A DNA stretch of 64,000 nucleotides from an uncultured Erythrobacter sp. (GTDB taxonomy: Bacteria > Pseudomonadota > Alphaproteobacteria > Sphingomonadales > Sphingomonadaceae). Of this stretch, positions 35,147 through 43,606 are shown piece by piece. The DNA lies in NCBI GenBank assembly GCA_947495695.1, contig CANLZP010000002.1, positions 248,001-312,000 on the forward strand, in the 5' to 3' direction. Every line of letters begins with the position of its first letter. The first letter of the stretch is position 1. The notes under the pieces are model-generated. The model saw only the letters and a list, made by a program, of their open reading frames with translations, was not told the origin of the DNA and searched no databases. A program made the translations under genes and the position numbers.

Positions 35147-35824
35147 CTAAAGCGTTGCTTCAATCGCACGAGCAGCGATGGCGGGATCGTCAGCCCGGCT
35201 GATTGGACGTCCGATGACCAGCACGCTGGCACCATCGTCGCGGGCTTGGCGGGGTGTTACCACGCGCTTTTGATCGCCCACGGCGCTGCCAGCAGGGCGC
35301 AGGCCAGGGACCACGAAGAAGCCCTTTTTCCATTGCTTGTGAACCGCGCCAACTTCTTGGCCTGAACAGACAATGCCATCCAGCCCCGATGCCTCGGCCA
35401 ATTCAGCCAGACGCATAACATGGTCATGTGGTGTGCCTGCCACGCCGGTGCGTTGCAGGTCGCGCTCGTCCATGCTGGTGAGCATCGTCACGGCAACCAC
35501 TTTGGTGCCATCGGCTGCTGCGGCCTTTGCATCTTCCATCATCGCTCGACCGCCCGAGGCGTGGACGGTTACGATTGCTGGTTCCAAAACGTGAATGGCC
35601 TGCATGGCTCCCGCAACGGTGTTGGGAATGTCATGCAGTTTCAGGTCTAGAAAAATGGGAAGCCCGGCGCTGTGCGCGATTTCGTGCACGCCATGCGCTC
35701 CATGCGCGCAGAAGAACTCAAGACCCAGCTTGACCCCGCCAATATGGGCTTTGACCTTGTCCAACAATGCTTTGCCCGCATCCAATTGCGGAACGTCCAG
35801 GGCAAGGTAGACGGGGTTGCTCAT
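35147..35824 (-). CDS. pyrF: Orotidine 5'-phosphate decarboxylase
   Basis: PyrF converts OMP to UMP in pyrimidine synthesis. The 225-aa protein has the catalytic motif FLDLKLHDIPNTVAGA (Asp-x-Lys-x2-Asp), the early substrate residues LALDVPQLDAG, and the phosphate loop GRPISRADDPAIAA near the C terminus. It follows the LapA-domain gene after 6 bases and precedes trpF, the usual alphaproteobacterial order. Confidence 0.97.
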   Translation of the reverse strand: MSNPVYLALDVPQLDAGKALLDKVKAHIGGVKLGLEFFCAHGAHGVHEIAHSAGLPIFLDLKLHDIPNTVAGAMQAIHVLEPAIVTVHASGGRAMMEDAKAAAADGTKVVAVTMLTSMDERDLQRTGVAGTPHDHVMRLAELAEASGLDGIVCSGQEVGAVHKQWKKGFFVVPGLRPAGSAVGDQKRVVTPRQARDDGASVLVIGRPISRADDPAIAARAIEATL

Positions 35825-35830
35825 AAAGAT

Positions 35831-36193
35831 TCAGTCTTTCGTTGGGTTCAATGTGTCTGTGCTGTGAGCATCGGTCGGTGCAGGTGCAGGTGCAGGGGCG
35901 GGCGCAGCAACGGGTGAAGCGCTGGGAGCCGGTTCGTGACGCGCAAGCGCGCTGGAGCGGGCTGCATTTTCCAAAGAGGCAATGCGGCGGTTAAGGCGCC
36001 AGCTGTTACCGCGATGGATTGCCCACATGGGCAGTAAGCCCAAGAGGAATGAAATGATGACCAGGGCGGGAACTTTTGTTTCCAGCACCAGATTGTCCCA
36101 CAGCGTCACTTCGACCGATTCCCAGTTGAAAAAGGAAAAGGCCAGCAAGCCAAACAAGATCAGCGCCCAGACCAAAGTTCTTACGATCTGCAT
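35831..36193 (-). CDS. LapA-domain (DUF1049) membrane protein
   Basis: A 120-aa inner-membrane protein of the LapA/DUF1049 family; the E. coli homologue LapA works with LapB in lipopolysaccharide assembly control. Two membrane segments are visible, residues about 5-25 (VRTLVWALILFGLLAFSFFN) and 41-62 (VPALVIISFLLGLLPMWAIH), then a short coiled region RLNRRIASLENAAR and a Pro/Ala-rich tail (APAPAPAPAP). In many relatives ihfB lies directly upstream; here the 94-base gap to purB holds no ihfB. Confidence 0.85.
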   Translation of the reverse strand: MQIVRTLVWALILFGLLAFSFFNWESVEVTLWDNLVLETKVPALVIISFLLGLLPMWAIHRGNSWRLNRRIASLENAARSSALARHEPAPSASPVAAPAPAPAPAPTDAHSTDTLNPTKD

Positions 36194-36287
36194 TTCAATA
36201 TCCTCTGCGAAACTGCGGCATATACCGCAAACTTAGGCTTTTTCTGGCGCGAGTCCAATTCGGCGACCGATCACACCGAATAGGCAA

Positions 36288-37598
36288 TCAACCAAACACG
36301 CGTGCAAAAATCGTATCCACCTGTTTGAAATGGTAAGCCAGGTCGAACCGCTCTTCCAACTCTGCATCGCTGAGAGCCGCGGTCACCTCTTCATCTTGCT
36401 TGAGAAGATCGAGCAGCATCAACCTGCCATCCGATTCCCATACCTTCATCGCATTGCGCTGAACCAGACGATAGGCATCCTCGCGACTGACACCGTTTTG
36501 GGTTAGCGCCAGCAACACGCGCTGCGAATGGATCAGCCCGCCCATGCGGTCCATATTGGTCTGCATCCGTTCGGGATAGATCAGCAATTTGTCGATCACG
36601 CCGGTCAGTCGGGCCAACGCAAAGTCCAGCGTAATGGTTGCATCGGGTCCGATGAAGCGCTCGACCGAGGAGTGCGAAATGTCGCGCTCGTGCCATAGGG
36701 CGACATTTTCCAGCGCGGGCAGAGCATAGCTGCGGATCATCCGGGCTTGTCCGGTCAAATTCTCGGTCAGGATCGGGTTGCGCTTGTGCGGCATGGCGGA
36801 AGAACCCTTTTGCCCGGGCGAGAAATATTCCTCGGCCTCCAGCACTTCGGTGCGCTGCAAATGGCGCACCTCAACCGCCACACGCTCGATTGAGCCAGCG
36901 ATCACTGCCAATACGCTGAAATACATCGCATGCCGATCTCGCGGGATGACCTGGGTGGAAATTGGCTCTGAGGTCAGGCCCAGTTTCTCGGCCACATGCG
37001 CTTCTACGCTGGGATCGATATTGGCGAAGGTACCCACTGCACCAGAGATGGCGCAGGTGGCGATCTCCTCGCGCGCAGCAATCAGCCGGGTTTTGCAGCG
37101 ATCAAATTCGGCATAGGCTTGCGCCAGTTTCAGACCAAAGGTCACAGGCTCTGCATGGATGCCGTGGCTGCGGCCGATGGTCGGAGTATATTTATGCTCC
37201 TCCGCGCGTCGTTTCAGCGCGGCCAGCAAATCATCCATGTCCGCCAACAAGATGTCTGTGGCGCGGGCCAATTGCACAGCCAGCGTGGTGTCCAACACGT
37301 CAGAGCTGGTCATACCCTGATGCATAAAGCGGGCCTCGTCACCCACTTGCTCGGCCACCCAAGTCAGGAAGGCGATCACGTCATGCTTGGTGACTGCTTC
37401 AATGGCGTCAATCGCTTCAACGTCGATCTTTGGCTCGGTTGCCCACCAATCCCACAAAGCCTTGGCCGCGCTTTCGGGAACGACGCCCAGCTCGCCCAAT
37501 TTTTCGGTCGCATGCGCTTCAATCTCGAACCAGATGCGGTACTTCGCTTCTGGCTCCCACAAAGCAGACATGGCGGGGCGGGCGTAACGGGGGACCAT
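36288..37598 (-). CDS. purB: Adenylosuccinate lyase
   Basis: PurB splits SAICAR and adenylosuccinate, releasing fumarate, in purine synthesis. The 436-aa protein has the fumarase-superfamily signature GSSAMPHKRNP, the N-terminal MVPRYARPAMSALW typical of this enzyme, the motif MHQGMTSSDVLDTTLAVQ, and the catalytic His region GRSHGIHAEPVTFGLK. It heads the long minus-strand cluster; the 94-base gap to the next gene may hold a separate promoter. Confidence 0.97.
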   Translation of the reverse strand: MVPRYARPAMSALWEPEAKYRIWFEIEAHATEKLGELGVVPESAAKALWDWWATEPKIDVEAIDAIEAVTKHDVIAFLTWVAEQVGDEARFMHQGMTSSDVLDTTLAVQLARATDILLADMDDLLAALKRRAEEHKYTPTIGRSHGIHAEPVTFGLKLAQAYAEFDRCKTRLIAAREEIATCAISGAVGTFANIDPSVEAHVAEKLGLTSEPISTQVIPRDRHAMYFSVLAVIAGSIERVAVEVRHLQRTEVLEAEEYFSPGQKGSSAMPHKRNPILTENLTGQARMIRSYALPALENVALWHERDISHSSVERFIGPDATITLDFALARLTGVIDKLLIYPERMQTNMDRMGGLIHSQRVLLALTQNGVSREDAYRLVQRNAMKVWESDGRLMLLDLLKQDEEVTAALSDAELEERFDLAYHFKQVDTIFARVFG

Positions 37599-37747
37599 AG
37601 TGACTCCAAATGTTCGAGGATGAAAGAGCGGCTATTGCGTGAAGGGGCGCTTTGCAAGAGGATGGTTCGTATTCATGGCGCGATGGTCGCGGATAAGTGT
37701 AACAAAGCGTCGTCTGGCGCGAAACAAGGGGTGGAGGCATTGCACAA

Positions 37748-39913
37748 GTGAACACGACAAAACCCCGATTATTTGAAGAGCGCTATCCGCCATTCGTCCG
37801 TGTAACCGTGCGGCGATGGGCGAAATTGTACAGCGGCGGCGCAGAGGTGTTCTGGCCGTTCACCGATTTGTTTGTGCGATTTGCGGTGGCGCAATTCTTC
37901 ATGCGTTCGGGTCTGGTAAAGTTTGCCAATTGGGACACCGCCGTGCTGTTGGCGACGCAAGAATATCCGGTGCCCTGGATGGCCCCTGCAACAGCGGCTG
38001 CCGTAGGACTATCGATTGAGCTGATCGGGCCAATTTTGCTGGTGCTGGGATTGTTCACCAGGCCTGCGGCGATTGCGATGGGCGTTCTGACGATCGTGGC
38101 CCAGATCTATTACATTCCCACCACGACCAATTTGTTCCTGATCGCCATGCTGATCTGGTACGCTATTTACGGCCCGGCGGCCTTCTCTCTGGACCGCCTG
38201 TTCGCCTCGGGATTGCGTAACAGTGCGCTTCCGCTTGCGCCGCAAATGGCCATTTTCGGGGATTTCCTGAGGGAGAAGATCGCTCCCGTTGCGATGCTGT
38301 TGATCCGCCTGTGGCTGGCGCTGAGCATGATCGCTTCGGTAGGGTATTTCGAACCCTCGATCGCGCTGGCCACTTGGCTACCGATGGGCAGCTTTGCTGG
38401 CATTCCCGATTGGTTGGTGATCACCTTTGCCATAATGCTCATCATCGGTTGGATGACCAGCTTGGTCGCCTTTGCCTTGCTGCTTGCCATCGGTGCCGTA
38501 GTGATCAGCGGCATCCACCCAGACATCACATTTTATCCCGTCCTGTTGCTGGCCATTTATGACGGACGCGGACCCGGCATTCCTTCCGTTGATGGAGCCT
38601 TCGGCAGTTGGATGGAAAAGCACATCCTGTTCGACCGAGAGTATAAGGATATCCCGGACCATTGGCCGCATATTGTGGTGGTTGGTGCCGGGTTTGGCGG
38701 GCTTGCCGCGGTCAATCGGCTCAAACGCCTACCTGTGCGGATCACCTTGATCGACAAAAACAATTACCATCTGTTCCAGCCGTTATTGTACCAAATTGCT
38801 TCGGCAACTTTGAACCCGGCCGACATTGCTGTGCCCATCCGGTCCTTGTTCAAGGAAGACGGCAATGTGCGGGTCATCAAGGGTGACGTCAGCGCGATTG
38901 ATGGTGAAAGCAAGCGCGTGACATTTGGCGCAGGCCAGTCTGTGTCGTTTGATCGGCTGGTCATCGCGACCGGAGCTTCGCACAGCTATTTTGGCAATGA
39001 CACCTGGGGCAAATTTGCGCCGGGCCTTAAGACCGTTGAGGACGGTGTTGCGGTGCGCGGTGCCATCCTGGACGCCTTTGAACAGGCAGAAGCAAGCGAT
39101 GACCCTGATCAAATTCGCCGCTTGTTGAACTTTGTCATTGTCGGCGGCGGGGCAACCGGGGTTGAACTGGCGGGCGCAATTGCCGAGCTGGCCCAGGTAA
39201 GCGTGGAGCGCGAGTTTCGCACCGTAGACCCTGCCAGTGCGCGCGTCGTCCTGGTGCAATCGGCCGAGCGAATTCTGCCCCAGTTTCCCGAAGAATTGTC
39301 GGCAAAGGCGGCTCAATCGCTGGAATGTCTGGGCGTTGAGGTGCGGACCAACTCGCGCGTGACCAGCATTGACCATGACCATGTCCTGATTGGCGATGAT
39401 GAGCGTATCGAGACCGAAACTGTGCTGTGGGCCGCGGGCGTAGTCGCATCACCTGCGGCCAAATGGCTTGACGTAGAGACTGATCGCGCTGGCAGAGTAA
39501 TCGTGGACGAGCATCTGCGCGCCCAAGGATATGACGATATCTTTGTAATTGGCGATACCGCGGCCAGCTCAGCCTGGGACGGCAAATTGGTTCCCGGCCT
39601 TGCTCCGGCGGCAAAGCAGGCCGGAACGCATGTCGCGAAAATTGTCGAGGCCGAATTGTTGGGTAAGGATGAGCCTGAACCTTTCATCTATAAACACCGT
39701 GGCAGTCTGGCGACGATTGGCCGCAAAGCTGCGGTGGCCGATATTGGACGCTGGAAGCTGTCGGGCAGCTTCGCCTGGTGGCTGTGGGGCGTCATCCACG
39801 TCGGTTTCCTGACCGGTGCGCGGAACCGTGCAGCGGTGGTCATCAATTGGGTGTGGAGCTTTTTTGCCAGCCATTCCGGCGTGCGCCTGATCACGGGCAA
39901 TCGAACAGACTAA
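37748..39913 (+). CDS. DoxX-type membrane domain fused to type II NADH dehydrogenase
   Basis: A 721-aa fusion. Residues about 35-290 hold eight or so hydrophobic segments in two DoxX-like repeats (first FVRFAVAQFFMRSGLVKFAN, second LLIRLWLALSMIASVGYFEP). From residue about 308 a complete NDH-2 follows: FAD-binding VVVGAGFGGLAAVNRLK, NNYHLFQPLLYQIAS, the NADH-binding IVGGGATGVELAGAIAELAQ and the C-terminal FAD motif FVIGDTAASSAWDGK. It should move electrons from NADH to quinone without proton pumping. The GTG at 37748 follows GGGGTGGAGG. DoxX proteins associate with thiol or quinone oxidoreductases, so the fusion suggests a membrane quinone-handling module. The fusion is unbroken in sequence, with no stop or frameshift. 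Confidence 0.88.
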   Translation: MNTTKPRLFEERYPPFVRVTVRRWAKLYSGGAEVFWPFTDLFVRFAVAQFFMRSGLVKFANWDTAVLLATQEYPVPWMAPATAAAVGLSIELIGPILLVLGLFTRPAAIAMGVLTIVAQIYYIPTTTNLFLIAMLIWYAIYGPAAFSLDRLFASGLRNSALPLAPQMAIFGDFLREKIAPVAMLLIRLWLALSMIASVGYFEPSIALATWLPMGSFAGIPDWLVITFAIMLIIGWMTSLVAFALLLAIGAVVISGIHPDITFYPVLLLAIYDGRGPGIPSVDGAFGSWMEKHILFDREYKDIPDHWPHIVVVGAGFGGLAAVNRLKRLPVRITLIDKNNYHLFQPLLYQIASATLNPADIAVPIRSLFKEDGNVRVIKGDVSAIDGESKRVTFGAGQSVSFDRLVIATGASHSYFGNDTWGKFAPGLKTVEDGVAVRGAILDAFEQAEASDDPDQIRRLLNFVIVGGGATGVELAGAIAELAQVSVEREFRTVDPASARVVLVQSAERILPQFPEELSAKAAQSLECLGVEVRTNSRVTSIDHDHVLIGDDERIETETVLWAAGVVASPAAKWLDVETDRAGRVIVDEHLRAQGYDDIFVIGDTAASSAWDGKLVPGLAPAAKQAGTHVAKIVEAELLGKDEPEPFIYKHRGSLATIGRKAAVADIGRWKLSGSFAWWLWGVIHVGFLTGARNRAAVVINWVWSFFASHSGVRLITGNRTD

Positions 39914-39996
39914 CAGGAATAGTCAGCTTCTATTTGACATCATTTGCCCGACGTATAGCCTTTGCCGTCTATGCAATTCTATTTGGGTCTTACTTC

Positions 39997-42789
39997 ATGA
40001 CATTTGGATTTTCGCGCTCGGCTACTTCGCTGATTGCTTTGGGCTGTGCAATCAGCGTTTCAACCGCAGCGATGGCGGGCGATGAGCCATTGTATGAGGC
40101 GGCACCCGGCTGGATCGAGCAGGTGGATCTGGCCAATGTTGAACGCGATCCGACCAATACGCAGATCGTCAACGATCGACAGATACGCATCACCGACGGG
40201 CTGCACTGGCAATATATCGACACGGTTTTTCGTGTGGCAACATTGGCTGACCTGTCGAACATGGGCACGCTGACGGCGCAATGGTTGCCGGACAAGGGCG
40301 ATCTGATTGTCCACGAGATATCCATCCTGCGAGACGGGGAATTGACTGACCTGGTCGCGCAGGGCGAGAAGATGGACGTGCTGCGGCGCGAACGGCAGTT
40401 GGAACGGCGCGTGTTGGACGGATCCTTGACCGCGACTATGTCCGTTCCTGGATTGCAAGTGGGCGATGAATTGCGCTTGCGGTATTCTGTCACCAGTTCC
40501 GATCAGGCCTTGGGCGATGAGGTGCAAAGTCAGGCATTCTTGTACCGAGAACCAACCAAAGTTGCCGACTTTGCCCGTATCCGCGCATCATGGCCCAAGG
40601 ATATGGATGTCCAGTACAAGGCTGGACCCAATTATGATTTGCCCCCGGTAGAGCAAACAGATGGCCACCATTGGCTAGAAGTTACGCTCCCACTGGAGGA
40701 GGCAGAAGATTTTCCGCAGGATGCACCGCTGCGGTATCGGCGGGGCACCTTGCTGCAGATTGGCACCTTTGCCGATTGGGCCGAAGTGTCGAGCACCATG
40801 GCACCTTATTATCAACCCGGATCAGAATTGGACGATCTGCCAGATCTATTGGCCAAGGCAGAAGCCATTCGGGCACAATATTCTACCGATCTAGAGCGTG
40901 CAGTTGCCTCTTTGGAGTTGGTGCAAGAAGACATTCGCTATCTGTTGAACGGTTTGGATGGCGGCAATTATCTCCCGCAGGATATCGCCACCACTTGGGA
41001 CAAGAAATATGGCGATTGCAAAGCCAAGACGGTGATCTTGTTGGCCTTGCTGGACCATATGGGGATCGAAGCCGAGGCGGTGATGGTCTCCAGCAGGGCC
41101 GGCAATGCTGTGCCGATTTCTCTGCCGCTGCCTGGTGCCTTTGATCACGTGCTGGTGCGGGCCAATATCGATGGCAATCACTATTATCTGGACGGCACGG
41201 CATTGGGCGCCAATTTGAAGACAGTGGGCAATGTTCCGCCGTTTGAATATGCTTTGCCTATCCGCACGGCTGGGGCCGAGATCGAACCCATACGGCAGGA
41301 TCTCCCGCGCTATCCCGATATGCAATTGAACATGGTTTTTGACAGCAAAGCAGGCGGTGATTTGCCCAATTTGGTCACCATGAATTTGGAGATGGTTGGA
41401 GCATTCGCGTCGCAGATGAACGCGATGGCCGACAAGCTGACCTATGAGCGCAAGCAGCAATTGGGCCGACGCTTCGCCACGAACACGGAATTGCTCGACG
41501 TTGAGATAATCGAAGGCAATGACGACAGCGAAGCGACCATGATCTTGACCGGATTGATGGAGCCCATCTTTGAATATGATGGCCGCAAGGGAGAGCTGGA
41601 TCCCTTTGCGATGCCGGAAAATTTGAAGTTTGCGCCCAATCGCTCGCGCCGGGCATGGCGCGAGATTCCCTATACGCCAGGCGCTCCGGGCCGCTCTATC
41701 ATCCAGTCCAAGATGATCCTGCCCGAAGGCGGAGGTGAGTTCTCGTTCGAGGGCGAGAATGCGCTGGATATCGAAGTCGGCGGAAGGCGCTATTTACGAA
41801 GCGTGGAATTGGTCGGCAAAGAACTGCTTGTATCAGAGGAAGTCGTCAATCGCGGGCTCGAGATTGCTCCCGAACAATTCCGGGCTGAGCGGCGCAAGGC
41901 TTCAAGCCTGGCGCGCAACGATGCCAAACTGATCGCCTCTGAGGATGTGCCGCGCCGTTGGCGCTTTGCCAAAGGCGGTGATCGCAGTCTGCTGGCTTCG
42001 CTGGAAGAAGCGTATGAGCAGTTAATCGAGAACGAGGCGGACAAGGCCGATCCCTATCTCGCAAGAGCGGGCTTCCGGTTCGATACCTATGACTTCAAAG
42101 GTGCGCTTGAAGACATGAATGTCGTGATCGAATTCGAGCCAACGGCGGAGTATCACAGCCAGCGTTCGACAGTTCATTCAAAGCTGTTGGATCTGGAAGC
42201 CAGCGTGGCCGATCTGGACGAGGCCTATGCGCTCGATCCCACGCCATTTCGGGCTATCCATTTGGCCAACGAATTGATCAGGGCAGGCGATCTGGAACGC
42301 GCCAGAGAGATTGTCGAATATGAAGACGGTGACGAGCAAGTTCGCCAAGAGCTGGCCGTGGTTATGGCTGAACTGGATGCACTGGAGGGCGACACCGAAG
42401 CAGGACTGTGGCGCTTCACCGATCTTGAGCTGGACAATCCCAATGATTCAAACCTGCTCAACTCCAAATGTTGGTACATGGCGACGTGGCAAGTGAACGT
42501 CTCTGACGGTGTTTCGGTGTGTACCAAGGCGGTGGAAAATAGCGGCAAATCGGCCCAGATCCTGGACAGCAGGGCGATGATTTTCCTGCGCAGCGGGATG
42601 CTGGACGAAGCCTTGACTGATATCAATGCGGCGCTCGACTTGCAGCCTGGCCTGACAGCATCAGTGCTACTGCGCGGAATCATCCGGTTGGAACGCGGAG
42701 ACAAGGGCGGCCAGAAAGATATTGATGACGCTTTGGCGCGCGACCCTGAACTGGGTGTCACATACCGGCGTTGGGGCTTTGATATTTGA
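39997..42789 (+). CDS. Exported DUF3857 / transglutaminase-like / TPR protein
   Basis: A 930-aa envelope protein. ATG 39997 opens a signal peptide (SATSLIALGCAISVSTAAMA) that would be lost in the longer frame. Residues about 60-250 match DUF3857 in pattern. A transglutaminase-like fold follows with an intact Cys341 (KYGDCKAKT), His384 (AFDHVLV), Asp399 (LDGT) triad. A DUF3858-like beta region lies around 450-650, and the last 250 residues are helical TPR-like repeats (EADKADPYLARAGFRFDTYD and on). Such proteins are common in bacteria but have no settled function. The gene is alone, 83 bases after the NDH-2 fusion and convergent with radC. Confidence 0.85.
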   Translation: MTFGFSRSATSLIALGCAISVSTAAMAGDEPLYEAAPGWIEQVDLANVERDPTNTQIVNDRQIRITDGLHWQYIDTVFRVATLADLSNMGTLTAQWLPDKGDLIVHEISILRDGELTDLVAQGEKMDVLRRERQLERRVLDGSLTATMSVPGLQVGDELRLRYSVTSSDQALGDEVQSQAFLYREPTKVADFARIRASWPKDMDVQYKAGPNYDLPPVEQTDGHHWLEVTLPLEEAEDFPQDAPLRYRRGTLLQIGTFADWAEVSSTMAPYYQPGSELDDLPDLLAKAEAIRAQYSTDLERAVASLELVQEDIRYLLNGLDGGNYLPQDIATTWDKKYGDCKAKTVILLALLDHMGIEAEAVMVSSRAGNAVPISLPLPGAFDHVLVRANIDGNHYYLDGTALGANLKTVGNVPPFEYALPIRTAGAEIEPIRQDLPRYPDMQLNMVFDSKAGGDLPNLVTMNLEMVGAFASQMNAMADKLTYERKQQLGRRFATNTELLDVEIIEGNDDSEATMILTGLMEPIFEYDGRKGELDPFAMPENLKFAPNRSRRAWREIPYTPGAPGRSIIQSKMILPEGGGEFSFEGENALDIEVGGRRYLRSVELVGKELLVSEEVVNRGLEIAPEQFRAERRKASSLARNDAKLIASEDVPRRWRFAKGGDRSLLASLEEAYEQLIENEADKADPYLARAGFRFDTYDFKGALEDMNVVIEFEPTAEYHSQRSTVHSKLLDLEASVADLDEAYALDPTPFRAIHLANELIRAGDLERAREIVEYEDGDEQVRQELAVVMAELDALEGDTEAGLWRFTDLELDNPNDSNLLNSKCWYMATWQVNVSDGVSVCTKAVENSGKSAQILDSRAMIFLRSGMLDEALTDINAALDLQPGLTASVLLRGIIRLERGDKGGQKDIDDALARDPELGVTYRRWGFDI

Positions 42790-42823
42790 AAATGCCTAAG
42801 GGGTCAGCCGCGCTGTTGGCGGC

Positions 42824-43543
42824 CTAAATCAAGCCCTTTGATCGCAAGGATATGTGCCCTTCGCTGCCGATAATAACGTGATCATGCACGGTAACGCCCA
42901 GCAGCCGTCCAGCCTCCGCTATGCGGCGTGTGATCTGGATATCGGCCTGGCTTGGCTCAGGATTTCCGCTGGGATGATTGTGCACCAGGATGAGCGCTGA
43001 TGAGCCTACATCCATCGCTTTACGGATGACTTCGCGCGGGTGGATGGCTGCCTCGTCAATCGACCCATCACCCAGATGGTGATCATCGATCAGCCGGTTG
43101 CGTGTGTCCAGGTAGAGAATGCGCACGCGCTCGATCGTCAGATGCGCCATATCGATGGCTAGATAATCGATCAGCGCTTGCCAGCTGCCCAAAACAGGTT
43201 TGTCGCTCAGTTCTGAACGGGCCATTCGGCGAGCGGCGATGGAAACGCTTTTGAGCGCCGCCGCACTGGTTTGGCCAACACCGGTCACCTGTTGCAGAGC
43301 GGCTGGATCGGCGTTCAGGACATTGGCCAGTGATCCAAAGCGGGCGAGCAATGCTTTGGCCACAGGCTTGGTGTCGCCTTGCCTCATGCCGGCGAACAGC
43401 AAATATTCCAGCACTTCATAATCGGCCAGCGCCTCTGGTCCGCCGCCCAGCAGCCGCTCGCGCAGACGCGCACGATGGCCTGTGCCCGAATGGCCGGCGC
43501 GTGAATCTTCGCCAATCTTTTCTTTGTCTTGCGCCAAGGGCAC
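42824..43543 (-). CDS. radC: RadC/JAB-domain protein
   Basis: A 239-aa protein of the RadC family. An N-terminal helix-hairpin-helix region (about 25-100, with VTGVGQTSAAALK) is followed by a JAMM/MPN+ domain with the metalloprotease-type motif VHNHPSGNPEPSQAD. Although named for DNA repair, its role is unproven, and the JAMM motif suggests a metal-dependent hydrolase. All metal ligands are present. It is divergent from the ydbH-type gene, with 63 bases between the starts. Confidence 0.93.
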   Translation of the reverse strand: MPLAQDKEKIGEDSRAGHSGTGHRARLRERLLGGGPEALADYEVLEYLLFAGMRQGDTKPVAKALLARFGSLANVLNADPAALQQVTGVGQTSAAALKSVSIAARRMARSELSDKPVLGSWQALIDYLAIDMAHLTIERVRILYLDTRNRLIDDHHLGDGSIDEAAIHPREVIRKAMDVGSSALILVHNHPSGNPEPSQADIQITRRIAEAGRLLGVTVHDHVIIGSEGHISLRSKGLI

Positions 43544-43606
43544 CTCGCAAACTTGCGTGCTCTATCGCATTGCCTTTCTCAGACGTCTGGCGCAAGGGTG
43601 AGGCGC

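Noticed and set aside
36258-36282. Inverted repeat ATTCGG-N12-CCGAAT between purB and lapA as a terminator
   Set aside because: The stem is only 6 bp and no T run follows on the minus strand.
36194-36287. Expected ihfB gene upstream of lapA
   Set aside because: The gap is only 94 bases and holds no coding frame; ihfB is not at this locus.
42807-42823. GCCGC/GCGGC hairpin between the DUF3857 and radC genes as a terminator
   Set aside because: Five base pairs with no T run on either side; too weak to call.
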